Of a stretch of DNA of 7,252 bases, positions 1-6,368 are shown one piece after another. The stretch is from the NCBI GenBank assembly GCA_934409175.1, contig CAKRVX010000098.1, positions 1 to 7,252 of the forward strand, in the 5' to 3' direction. This DNA comes from an uncultured Blautia sp. Lineage in GTDB: Bacteria; Bacillota; Clostridia; Lachnospirales; Lachnospiraceae. The position numbers were made by a program, and so were the translations under genes. The notes below the pieces were generated by a model. It was not told where the DNA came from, searched no databases, and saw nothing but the letters and a program-made list of their open reading frames with translations. Positions within the stretch are counted from its first letter, which is position 1, and each line of letters opens with the position of its first letter.

Positions 1-327
1 AAAGATGCTGAAGGCAAGAGAGTAAAAGAAGTTGTTGACGGAAAGAAGAAAACTGTATACGATGAAGTACAGAAAGAAATCAAGAAAGATGCTCCTTCCA
101 GACTTCATGCTCGTCGTCAGATGATGAAAGTTTTCTATCCGGTTAAAGAAGTACCTGCAAAAGGCGCTGGAAGAAAGAAAAACACAAAAGACGTAGATAT
201 GGTTGCAAAAATGTTCGATGAGATCGCTCCAAAATACGCTGATCGTAACGGTGGTTATACAAGAATCGTTAAGATCGGACCGCGTAAGGGCGATGCTGCA
301 ATGGAAGTATTAATCGAATTAGTATAA
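1..327 (+). CDS. rplQ: 50S ribosomal protein L17, C-terminal part (5' end outside window)
   Basis: This is the last 108 codons of ribosomal protein L17, a large-subunit protein near the peptide exit tunnel. The reading frame is open from base 1 and ends at TAA 325-327. Recognition rests on the family's LHARRQ motif (partial residues 35-40), [11 protein letters not shown] (about 71-81), GGYTRI and the ending [13 protein letters not shown]. coli L17 is about 127 residues in total. Here the visible C-terminal part is already 108 residues because of Lys-rich stretches before and after LHARRQ, which I recall from Lachnospiraceae L17 proteins. In Firmicutes rplQ normally closes the rpsM-rpsK-rpsD-rpoA-rplQ operon, which fits the strong terminator just downstream. 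The start codon and N-terminal domain lie left of the window. Identification is very secure. Confidence 0.97.
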   Translation, partial: KDAEGKRVKEVVDGKKKTVYDEVQKEIKKDAPSRLHARRQMMKVFYPVKEVPAKGAGRKKNTKDVDMVAKMFDEIAPKYADRNGGYTRIVKIGPRKGDAAMEVLIELV

Positions 328-340
328 TATCCAGAAGAAG

Positions 341-386
341 AAAGCTGTGTATATATGGTGAAAGCTATATATATACAGCTTTTTTA
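341..386 (+). terminator. Rho-independent terminator after rplQ
   Basis: A 16-bp stem pairs 341-356 with 367-382, with one G-U pair and a 10-base loop (357-366). The right arm runs into a T tract (380-385). It begins 14 bases after the rplQ stop codon, as expected for the end of a ribosomal protein operon. The stem is AT-rich except for the AAGCTGT/ACAGCTT base, but it is long and continuous. Confidence 0.93.
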
Positions 387-475
387 CGTTATGAGATATT
401 TATATTGCACCGTATGACAGGAACATGTGAACGTACTTTGCAATGTTACCATATAATGTTTATGATTTTTTCTCC

Positions 476-504
476 TTGATTATTATACGTAGATAGCGTA
501 AAAT
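476..504 (+). promoter_or_regulatory. Sigma-A-like promoter for the GDPD-murT-gatD cluster
   Basis: The -35 box is TTGATT (476-481) and the -10 box is TAAAAT (499-504), with a 17-base spacer. Transcription would start near 511. This is the best promoter-like pair in the gap between the rplQ terminator and the next gene. A start near 511 would leave only about 10 bases before the TTG at 521, which supports the later TTG at 560 as the true start codon. Prediction from sequence only. Confidence 0.6.
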
Positions 505-545
505 CGTAGAGTATAGAAATTTGCTGATAAAGATAAATTTGAACC

Positions 546-550
546 AGGAG
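546..550 (+). promoter_or_regulatory. Ribosome binding site that decides the TTG start at 560
   Basis: AGGAG at 546-550 lies 9 bases before an in-frame TTG at 560-562. The upstream in-frame TTG at 521 has no Shine-Dalgarno-like sequence in front of it (the preceding bases read gagtatagaaat). The site therefore favours 560 over 521. Confidence 0.7.
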
Positions 551-559
551 ATTGCTAAG

Positions 560-1483
560 TTGGAACACAATGAGAAAAAGCAGAAGCGAGGATTCAGAGT
601 ATCCTTACGAAGTTTGATTTTATTGGCAGAAGTTGTTTTGGCAACTGTATTTTTGTGGGGGCAGGATACATCTGGGTCTTTGGATACAACACCTGAATTT
701 TCCTGGGATCATTATGAAACCATAGCTCATGCGCTGGGAGGAATCGGAGATAAGTCCTATCTGAATTCCAGAGAGAGTTTTCTCGCCAGCTATCAGATGG
801 GATGCAGACTCTTTGAGGTAGATCTGACCCGTACCTCAGATGGCGTATGGGTGTGCCGCCATAGCTGGAAACAGTCATTAGGACAATGGGAAGGGAATGA
901 AGCAAAGGTTCTTTCAGCAGAAGAATTTTTGTCCAGCCCTATATATGGGAAGTATACTCCTATGACATTTGAAGATCTGATGCTCTTATTAAAAGATCAT
1001 CCGGATGCATTTGTAATGTTGGATTCTAAACAGTATTCTGTGCGCAATTACCAGAAAACATTGGAAGATTATGTGGATTATCTGGATATGGCCAGAGAAA
1101 TTGGTGCTGAGGATGCTATTGATCAGCTTATACCGGAGATATATAATCAGACAATGTTCGCAGGAACTGCTCTGTTGTATCAGTTTCCGTCATATATTTA
1201 CTCTCTGTGGAAAGAATATTCGAAGGAAGAACTGATGGAGATAGCGGAGTTTTGTCAGGAGAAAGGAATTGGAGCAGCTACCGTATATTATAAGTACTGG
1301 TCTGAGGATGTTCAGAAAATATTTGATAAAAAGAAAATAAAATTATATGTTTATACAGTAAATGACCTGGATGCGGCAAAGAAATATATGGAAAAAGGCG
1401 CAGCAGGAATTTGTTCAGATTACCTTTTGGATGCAGATCTGGATTATGATAAAAAAGGAATTAAGATAAACTATGAAAATTAG
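560..1483 (+). CDS. Membrane-anchored GDPD/PI-PLC-like phosphodiesterase
   Basis: A 307-residue protein of the glycerophosphodiester phosphodiesterase/PI-PLC TIM-barrel superfamily, which hydrolyses glycerophosphodiesters to an alcohol and glycerol-3-phosphate. I start it at TTG 560 because of the AGGAG at 546-550; the frame also allows TTG 521 (320 residues) without a ribosome site. A basic N-terminus is followed by one hydrophobic segment (about 16-33), so the catalytic domain is probably extracytoplasmic. Visible active-site elements are His57 in AHALGG, Glu86 and Asp88 in FEVDLTRTSDG, His101 in CRHSW, Asp155 in MLDSK, and the closing strands YVYTVND (263-269) and GICSDYL (283-289). The classical HRG motif is changed to HALGG, so it belongs to a divergent subgroup. 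Its 3' end overlaps murT by 11 bases, implying translational coupling. The substrate is unknown; wall or lipid-linked glycerophosphate is an inference. Confidence 0.85.
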   Translation: MEHNEKKQKRGFRVSLRSLILLAEVVLATVFLWGQDTSGSLDTTPEFSWDHYETIAHALGGIGDKSYLNSRESFLASYQMGCRLFEVDLTRTSDGVWVCRHSWKQSLGQWEGNEAKVLSAEEFLSSPIYGKYTPMTFEDLMLLLKDHPDAFVMLDSKQYSVRNYQKTLEDYVDYLDMAREIGAEDAIDQLIPEIYNQTMFAGTALLYQFPSYIYSLWKEYSKEELMEIAEFCQEKGIGAATVYYKYWSEDVQKIFDKKKIKLYVYTVNDLDAAKKYMEKGAAGICSDYLLDADLDYDKKGIKINYEN

Positions 1484-2807
1484 AGTAATGATTGCTGTAA
1501 GTGCAGCAAAATTAGTTGGATATATATGTAAAAAAATGGGAAGACAGGGAGTGACATGGGCAGGAAAAATTGCAATAAAAATCTGTCCGGATATTCTGGA
1601 GCAGTTGTCTTCTCAAGTCCGAAAAGGAATTTTTGCAACTTGCGGAACAAATGGAAAAACAACCACCAACAATATGCTCTGCGCAGCACTGGAGGCAGAA
1701 GGACAGAAAGTAATCTGCAATCACACAGGGTCCAATATGCTTAATGGTGTTGTGGCTGCTTTTGTTCTTGCGGCAAAATGGAATGGAAAAATTGATGCGG
1801 ATTATGCCTGTATTGAGGCTGATGAGGCTTCTACGAGACATATTTTTCCGAGGATTAAACCAGATTACATGCTTCTGACCAATCTTTTCAGAGATCAGCT
1901 GGACAGATATGGAGAAATTGATATTACTATGAATATTCTGGAAGAAATGATGCGAAAAGTATCGGGTATGCAGATTATAGTAAATGGAGACGATGCTTTG
2001 TCTGCATATCTTGCCATGGATTCCGGAAATATTTATGTGACATACGGAATCGGTAAACCTGTTATGAAATCTGCAGCCAATGAAATAAGAGAGGGACGTT
2101 TCTGTAAATGCTGTGGAGAAAAACTGGAATATAATTTCTATCATTACAGTCAGCTGGGGGATTATTACTGCCCGAAATGTGGATTTGCCAGACCAAAGCT
2201 GGATTATGATGCTGAGGATGTAAGAGTTGGAGATCAGCTCAGCTTTCGTGTGGAAGGAAAGCATATTGTTGCTAATTATAAAGGCTTTTATAATGTCTAT
2301 AATATACTGGCTGCATATGCTGGTGTTCGTACTGCAGGATTTGCAGGTGATCATTTCGAAGATATGCTTCGTAAATTTAATCCGGAGAATGGAAGAATGG
2401 AACAGTTCCGCATTAAAGGAACAGGTGTTGTTTTGAATCTGGCAAAGAATCCGGCTGGTTTTAACCAGAATATTTCGGCTGTAATGCAGGATCCGTCACC
2501 GAAAGATATTATTATCGCAATTAATGACAATGCACAGGACGGAACGGATATTTCCTGGCTCTGGGATGTAGATTTCGACTTACTGGGTAATGAAAATATC
2601 AAATCAATCACAGTCAGTGGAATACGTTGTCAGGATATGCGGCTTCGTCTGAAATATGTAGATATTCCATCTGTTCTGGAGGGAGATGTAGAAAAAGCAA
2701 TCCGCCATCGTGTAGAAGATGGTGTAGGAAATCTGTATGTACTGGTAAATTACACAGCTTTATTCAGCACCAGAAATATTCTGAAAAAACTGGAAGGTGA
2801 AAAATAA
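1473..2807 (+). CDS. murT: Lipid II isoglutaminyl synthase, Mur ligase-like subunit MurT
   Basis: A 444-residue Mur-ligase-like protein with the C-terminal DUF1727 domain, the ATP-dependent subunit of the MurT-GatD complex that converts D-Glu at position 2 of the lipid II stem peptide into D-isoglutamine, using ammonia released by GatD. The P-loop GTNGKTTT is at 58-65, EADEAS at 115-120, and NLFRDQLDRYGE at 137-148. A Cys4 zinc-ribbon insert (Cys211/Cys214 and Cys233/Cys236) is typical of MurT and absent from MurC-F. The C-terminal block NDNAQDGTDISWLWD (351-365) probably carries the Asp that completes the GatD catalytic triad in the known complexes; I infer Asp352 or a neighbour. Length is normal for the family. 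The start overlaps the previous gene by 11 bases, and the stop shares one base with the gatD start (TAATG). Amidation by this enzyme is needed for efficient cross-linking and is essential in Staphylococcus aureus and Streptococcus pneumoniae. Confidence 0.95.
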   Translation: MKIRVMIAVSAAKLVGYICKKMGRQGVTWAGKIAIKICPDILEQLSSQVRKGIFATCGTNGKTTTNNMLCAALEAEGQKVICNHTGSNMLNGVVAAFVLAAKWNGKIDADYACIEADEASTRHIFPRIKPDYMLLTNLFRDQLDRYGEIDITMNILEEMMRKVSGMQIIVNGDDALSAYLAMDSGNIYVTYGIGKPVMKSAANEIREGRFCKCCGEKLEYNFYHYSQLGDYYCPKCGFARPKLDYDAEDVRVGDQLSFRVEGKHIVANYKGFYNVYNILAAYAGVRTAGFAGDHFEDMLRKFNPENGRMEQFRIKGTGVVLNLAKNPAGFNQNISAVMQDPSPKDIIIAINDNAQDGTDISWLWDVDFDLLGNENIKSITVSGIRCQDMRLRLKYVDIPSVLEGDVEKAIRHRVEDGVGNLYVLVNYTALFSTRNILKKLEGEK

Positions 2808-3529
2808 TGAAAATTACGATCGGACATTTATACCCGGATCTTCTGAATCTTTATGGAGATAGAGGAAATATACAGTGCCTTATGAAAAGATGTCAGTGGC
2901 GCGGAATAGAAGCAGAGACGATTCCTTTTGAGTTGAATGATAAAATAGATTTTTCAGGACTGGATATTGTGCTTCTGGGAGGTGGATCTGACAGAGAACA
3001 GATGCTGGTATGTGAGAAACTGAAAGAGATTCAGAAGGACTTTAAAGCATACGTAGAGGACAATGGAGTAGTCATTGCAATCTGTGGCGGATATCAGCTT
3101 CTGGGAAATTATTATAAAACTGATCAGGGAACCATAAAGGGACTGGAACTTGTAGATATGTATACAGAACAGGGCGAGGGACGTCTGATTCAGAATATTG
3201 TACTTCAGAGTGATCTGTTCGAGATGCCTGTAGTAGGATTTGAAAATCATGGAGGTCGTACCTGTATCAACAACAATAAGCCGTTGGGAAAGGTACTCTA
3301 TGGTGCAGGAAATGACGGAAAATCGGGATATGAGGGTGTGATATACAAAAATGTGATCGGAACTTATCTCCATGGTCCGCTTCTTCCGAAAAATCCACAG
3401 CTGGCAGACTGGCTGATCAGCCGTGCACTGGAAAGAAAGTATGGTGAAAAGGTAGAGTTAAAGTCGCTGGATGACAGTCAGGAAAAAGAAGCAAATGATT
3501 ACATTTACCACAGATTTGTGAGGGGATAA
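2807..3529 (+). CDS. gatD: Lipid II isoglutaminyl synthase, glutamine amidotransferase subunit GatD
   Basis: A 240-residue class I glutamine amidotransferase of the CobB/CobQ-like type, which hydrolyses glutamine and passes ammonia to MurT. The nucleophile is Cys93 in AICGGYQLLG, the family's nucleophile elbow, and the catalytic His is His189 in GTYLHGPLLPKNP. The usual third residue is not expected in GatD because MurT supplies it. Other family marks are the opening HLYPDLLNLYGDRGN (7-21), LLGGGSDREQ (56-65), Arg126 in GEGRL (a likely glutamine contact by analogy with S. aureus Arg128), and FENHGG (145-150). The start codon overlaps the murT stop by one base, with a GGAAGG ribosome site inside the murT 3' end, so the two subunits are coupled at 1:1. 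Length is typical and both catalytic residues are intact. Confidence 0.95.
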   Translation: MKITIGHLYPDLLNLYGDRGNIQCLMKRCQWRGIEAETIPFELNDKIDFSGLDIVLLGGGSDREQMLVCEKLKEIQKDFKAYVEDNGVVIAICGGYQLLGNYYKTDQGTIKGLELVDMYTEQGEGRLIQNIVLQSDLFEMPVVGFENHGGRTCINNNKPLGKVLYGAGNDGKSGYEGVIYKNVIGTYLHGPLLPKNPQLADWLISRALERKYGEKVELKSLDDSQEKEANDYIYHRFVRG

Positions 3530-3531
3530 TT

Positions 3532-4128
3532 ATGGCGAGATCATATAATCAAAAGGCAAAAGTATTATATCTGGAAAGAATGCTTAACGAAAGCAGCCAG
3601 GAAAAACCGGTTACTATGCAGGAAATTTTAAGAAGACTGGAAGAACAGGGAATAAAAGCAGAGAGAAAAAGTATCTATGATGATATGGAAACTTTGCGTG
3701 AGTTCGGAATGAAAATCCAGTATAGAAGAGGTAAAGAAGGCGGATATTATCAGGAAGGAAATCGCCGGGAGATACCGCCGATGCAGGAAAATAGTAATAC
3801 GGAACAACCGTCGGTACAAAAAAGCAATACGGTACAGATCAATGGGAATATTCCAAAACAGGATGAAAATTTAAAAGAAATAAAACTGCTTTGCAGAAAT
3901 TCGGTAAGAGATGAAATACGCAGAGTACTTGGAAATGATTTCGGATGCAAATTAAAGGGAGATGACAGTTTTGTTGTTACATTGCAGACAGAGCCGGATA
4001 AATGTTTTTTTGGATGGCTGGTATCCATGGGCAGAAGTGTACACATTTTAAAACCTAAAAAAGTTGCCTGCGCATACAGAGATTATCTTAAAAGTATTGC
4101 CAGAGATTATAAAGGAATTGAAAAATAA
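3532..4128 (+). CDS. Small HTH regulator with WYL C-terminal-extension (WCX)-like domain
   Basis: A 198-residue putative DNA-binding regulator. Residues about 8-76 form a winged helix-turn-helix like the N-terminus of DeoR/WYL-family regulators: helix 1 at 8-20, helix 2 at 28-40, recognition helix ERKSIYDDMETLREFG at 44-59, then a wing ending GGYYQEG. Residues 77-112 are a polar Asn/Gln/Ser-rich linker. Residues about 115-193 look like the WCX domain that follows WYL in full-length regulators, including VRDEIRRVLG, FVVTLQT, GWLVSMG-x-VHILKPKKV and a closing helix. The ligand-binding WYL Sm-like core that usually sits between them (whole proteins about 300 residues) is not present, and the linker is too short to hold it. 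It begins 2 bases after the gatD stop, with AGGGG as ribosome site, so it is in the murT-gatD operon. The targets are unknown. Confidence in an HTH regulator is high; confidence in the WCX assignment is moderate. Confidence 0.8.
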   Translation: MARSYNQKAKVLYLERMLNESSQEKPVTMQEILRRLEEQGIKAERKSIYDDMETLREFGMKIQYRRGKEGGYYQEGNRREIPPMQENSNTEQPSVQKSNTVQINGNIPKQDENLKEIKLLCRNSVRDEIRRVLGNDFGCKLKGDDSFVVTLQTEPDKCFFGWLVSMGRSVHILKPKKVACAYRDYLKSIARDYKGIEK

Positions 4129-4163
4129 CAGTATTAGAAATATCATATAGAAAGGATCATGTT

Positions 4164-5573
4164 ATGAAAAAAAGAACAGCAGGAATTCTGCTGGGAGCAG
4201 TAGTTACTTCCATGCTCCTGTCCGGATGCGGAAATAATGAGGCAAAAGAAGCTGCCAATGAAAGTGCACAGGTAGAAGAAGAGGGAGTAGGAGAACGCAC
4301 AGAAGAAGGCGAAAAAGTAGAAGCTGAAATCACAGGTGAAGCAGACCAGGAAAAAACAGGGGATAAAGATTCAAAAGCTGATGACAGTACTGAGGTGGAT
4401 GATAAAGATTCAAAAGAGCAGGATTCCGAAGACGAAACAGATACAAAAGAACCGGAGGGAATTATAGGGGTTCTTCTTCCGGAAGATAATGATGACGCTT
4501 CAGTAGATGAAGAAGAAATGACACAGACCATTTCTGCAGGTGGGTATGAGGCTCAGGTGAAAAATGCGAAAGGTGATTCTGCTACTCAGATTTCACAGAT
4601 ACAGGAGTTTATTGATGAGCAGGTCTCTGCGTTGATCATCAATCCGGTAGATCCATATGCATTAAAGGATGTTCTGGAAAATGCAAAAGAAAACAGCATT
4701 CCGGTTATTTCATATGATAAACTGATTTGTGATACGGCTGCTGTAAATTATTATGCATCTTATGATACCAGAGCCATGGGGCAGGAAATTGCGAAAGAAA
4801 TTGTAAAGAAAATGGATCTAGACAAAGCCAGAGATGAAAAGAAATCTTATACTATTGAATTTCTTATGGGATCTCCGGATGATAATGGTGCACTGTTTCT
4901 GAATAATGGAATCATGGAAGTATTGCAGGAGTATTTGGACGATGGAACTCTGGTCTGCAAGTCAGGACTTACTGCCTTTGATGATACCGGAATTATGAGA
5001 TGGAGTGAAAATTCTGCCAGAGAAAGACTGGAATCCATTATTAATGAATTCTATGTACAGGAGAAAACCCCTGATATCATTTGTACTGCTTATGATGGAT
5101 TTACTTATGTGGTGCAGGATGTGCTGAAAAAACAGGAACTGATGCCGGGAAGTGATGAATGGCCAATGATTACAGGTTATGGCAGTGAGGCACAGGCAGT
5201 GAAAGACGTAGCAGAGGAGAAACTTTCCTTTACCACTTTTATGGACAGAAAAGAACTGGCACAGGGTGGTGCTCAGATGGCGATTGATTATCTTACAGGA
5301 GAAAAAGTGGATGTAAAAGATTACTCTCAGTACGATAATGGAGTGAAGATTGTGGGTACTTTTACCAGTAAGGCTCAGATCATAGATAAAGATAATTATC
5401 AGATTCTGGTAGATAACGGTACTTATACAGAAGATGAGATTAAGCCGGATCCAAGTCCAACCCCTGTTCCTACAGAAACTCCCGTACCTGAACAGACGGA
5501 AACTCCGGAAATTACTGTAACTCCACAGCCGACTGCGACTCCGTCAGCCAGAATTACTTTAAAACAGTCATAG
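4164..5573 (+). CDS. Sugar ABC transporter substrate-binding lipoprotein, ChvE/XylF-like
   Basis: A 469-residue lipoprotein. The signal peptide MKKRTAGILLGAVVTSM ends in the lipobox LSGC, with Cys22 lipidated. Residues about 25-98 are an unstructured acidic spacer, about 30 Asp/Glu in 75 residues with no aromatic residue. Residues about 99-425 are a periplasmic-binding-protein type 1 fold resembling XylF and ChvE: SQIQEFIDEQVSALIINPVD (144-163), IPVISYDKLI (179-188), VNYYASYD (194-201), ICTAYDGFTYVV (306-317), ITGYGSEAQAVKDV (336-349) and TTFMDRKELAQGGAQMA (357-373). The natural ligand is probably an aldose or similar sugar (inference). Residues 428-460 are a Thr/Pro tail (11 Pro, 9 Thr). No permease or ATPase gene adjoins it, so it is an orphan binding protein that must use a distant transporter or act as a sensor. 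AAAGGA (4151-4156) is the ribosome site. It lies 35 bases after the regulator gene and may be read through from it. Confidence 0.88.
   Translation: MKKRTAGILLGAVVTSMLLSGCGNNEAKEAANESAQVEEEGVGERTEEGEKVEAEITGEADQEKTGDKDSKADDSTEVDDKDSKEQDSEDETDTKEPEGIIGVLLPEDNDDASVDEEEMTQTISAGGYEAQVKNAKGDSATQISQIQEFIDEQVSALIINPVDPYALKDVLENAKENSIPVISYDKLICDTAAVNYYASYDTRAMGQEIAKEIVKKMDLDKARDEKKSYTIEFLMGSPDDNGALFLNNGIMEVLQEYLDDGTLVCKSGLTAFDDTGIMRWSENSARERLESIINEFYVQEKTPDIICTAYDGFTYVVQDVLKKQELMPGSDEWPMITGYGSEAQAVKDVAEEKLSFTTFMDRKELAQGGAQMAIDYLTGEKVDVKDYSQYDNGVKIVGTFTSKAQIIDKDNYQILVDNGTYTEDEIKPDPSPTPVPTETPVPEQTETPEITVTPQPTATPSARITLKQS
4362..4416 (+). repeat. In-frame 16-base direct repeat in the acidic spacer
   Basis: The sequence gataaagattcaaaag occurs at 4362-4377 and exactly again at 4401-4416, spaced 39 bases (13 codons) apart, so both copies are in the same frame and encode DKDSK. 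It lies in the low-complexity spacer of the binding lipoprotein. This suggests the spacer grows and shrinks by slippage or recombination; spacer length would then vary between strains. Confidence 0.8.
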
Positions 5574-5591
5574 AAATAGTTTATATAAAAG

Positions 5592-5635
5592 AAAAGGCAG
5601 AACGATAAGAAAACACTTATCATTTCTGCCTTTTT
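5592..5635. terminator. Bidirectional intrinsic terminator between the lipoprotein gene and xpt
   Basis: The outer stem pairs AAAAGGCAGAA (5592-5602) with TTCTGCCTTTT (5624-5634), and the inner stem pairs GATAAG (5604-5609) with CTTATC (5616-5621), with a small internal loop and a 6-base apex. T tracts follow on both strands: 5631-5635 on the plus strand, and the complement of the A-rich bases 5587-5595 on the minus strand. It sits between two converging genes and can serve both. Confidence 0.92.
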
Positions 5636-5676
5636 ATAATATTATTTAATTGTTATTCTGATCAGAAATGTCTGGA

Positions 5677-6249
5677 TCAGTCTCTGAAAGTGAGAGAATT
5701 ATCTGTCATAGAATCTACAATGGCCAGTGATTCCAGACGGATACCCATATCACGAATCTGTTGTCCTCCGTGCTGAAAACCTTTTTCAATGACAATGCCG
5801 GCGCCTTCAAGAGTTGCACCGGATTTTTTTACGATATCGATTAATCCGAGAAGTGCACATCCATTGGCAAGGAAATCGTCAATCAGAAGGACGTGATCTT
5901 CCGGTCCAAGGAATTTCTTGGAGAGGATTACGTCGTATACTTTCTTATGAGTGAAAGATTCCACTTTTGTGGTGTACATTTCACCGTCCAGATTTACGCT
6001 CTGTGCTTTTTTGGCAAATATAACAGGTACATCGAAATACTGAGCTGCGATACAGGCGATACCGATACCGGAAGCTTCAATAGTAAGAATTTTGGTAATG
6101 GGACAGTCAGAGAAACGGCGTTTGAATTCTTTACCGATTTCATTGATGAGGGTAATATCCATCTGATGATTTAAGAAACTGTCTACTTTTAAAATATTTC
6201 CCGGTTTTACGATTCCATCCTTAAGAATTCGGTCTTTTAAAAGCTTCAT
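5677..6249 (-). CDS. xpt: Xanthine phosphoribosyltransferase
   Basis: A 190-residue type I phosphoribosyltransferase that converts xanthine and PRPP to XMP in purine salvage, in the cytoplasm. The PRPP-binding motif [14 protein letters not shown] is at 120-133, with the two acidic residues Asp124-Asp125. Other Xpt marks are [10 protein letters not shown] (22-31), the EASGIG loop (58-63), FAKK (78-81) and EKGFQHGG (155-162). Length matches the Bacillus subtilis enzyme family. The start ATG (6249) has AAAAGGAG 8 bases upstream on the minus strand. It is transcribed divergently from the 75-codon gene, and its 3' end faces the shared terminator. No xanthine permease (pbuX) follows, unlike the xpt-pbuX operon of B. 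subtilis. The predicted leader is only about 45 bases, so I see no purine riboswitch. Confidence 0.95.
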   Translation of the reverse strand: MKLLKDRILKDGIVKPGNILKVDSFLNHQMDITLINEIGKEFKRRFSDCPITKILTIEASGIGIACIAAQYFDVPVIFAKKAQSVNLDGEMYTTKVESFTHKKVYDVILSKKFLGPEDHVLLIDDFLANGCALLGLIDIVKKSGATLEGAGIVIEKGFQHGGQQIRDMGIRLESLAIVDSMTDNSLTFRD

Positions 6250-6269
6250 AGATTTCTCTCCTTTTGTAT

Positions 6270-6299
6270 ATGTAATTATTTTGCTATTGGTAATTACAT
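6270..6299. promoter_or_regulatory. 9-bp inverted repeat at the xpt transcription start
   Basis: ATGTAATTA (6270-6278) and TAATTACAT (6291-6299) are perfect inverted copies separated by 12 bases. On the minus strand they fall just after the xpt -10 box, over the predicted start site and leader. This could be an operator for a dimeric repressor or a leader hairpin. The arms are AT-rich, so chance is possible in this base composition. Confidence 0.45.
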
Positions 6300-6301
6300 C
6301 T

Positions 6302-6330
6302 ATGATACGCTATAATTTCTCTGAGTGCAA
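6302..6330 (-). promoter_or_regulatory. Sigma-A-like promoter for xpt
   Basis: On the minus strand, -35 TTGCAC (complement of 6325-6330) and -10 TATCAT (complement of 6302-6307) are separated by 17 bases. Transcription would begin near 6295, giving a leader of about 45 bases. The bases upstream of the -35 (6331-6360) are almost pure A/T and may act as an UP element. Confidence 0.65.
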
Positions 6331-6336
6331 TTATTT

Positions 6337-6365
6337 TTGACAAAAAAAAAGAAAATAATTATAAT
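6337..6365 (+). promoter_or_regulatory. Perfect-consensus sigma-A promoter for the 75-codon gene
   Basis: TTGACA (6337-6342) and TATAAT (6360-6365) are separated by exactly 17 bases, matching the consensus at all twelve positions. The spacer contains eight A residues in a row (6343-6350). Transcription would start near 6372, inside the palindrome at 6369-6387, with about a 95-base leader before the ATG at 6467. The -35 box lies only 6 bases from the divergent xpt -35 box. Confidence 0.8.
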
Positions 6366-6368
6366 ATT

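Noticed and set aside
404..444. ATTGCA (404-409) and TGCAAT (439-444) inverted pair, plus an isolated TATAAT at 452-457
   Set aside because: The arms are only 6 bases and 29 bases apart. The TATAAT lacks a good -35 at 16-18 bases, and the pair at 476-504 explains transcription better.
1512..2354. Long minus-strand open frame (280 codons) opposite murT
   Set aside because: It lies wholly antisense to a clear MurT with intact motifs. Its translation has no recognisable domain, and it mirrors the AT-rich codon pattern of the plus-strand gene.
4118..4146. Promoter-like TTGAAA-N17-TATCAT just before the lipoprotein gene
   Set aside because: The boxes and spacing look good, but transcription would start near 4153, inside the AAAGGA ribosome site (4151-4156), leaving a leader of about 11 bases. 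In this AT-rich context it is more likely chance, though a weak promoter cannot be excluded.
4157..4531. Ser-rich minus-strand open frame opposite the lipoprotein start
   Set aside because: The Ser/Pro composition is the complement of the acidic GAA/GAT-rich spacer on the plus strand. The plus-strand lipoprotein signal is unambiguous.
5893..6174. Plus-strand open frame of 93 codons opposite xpt
   Set aside because: It is antisense to a complete xpt with a conserved PRPP motif, and it has no ribosome site or promoter of its own.
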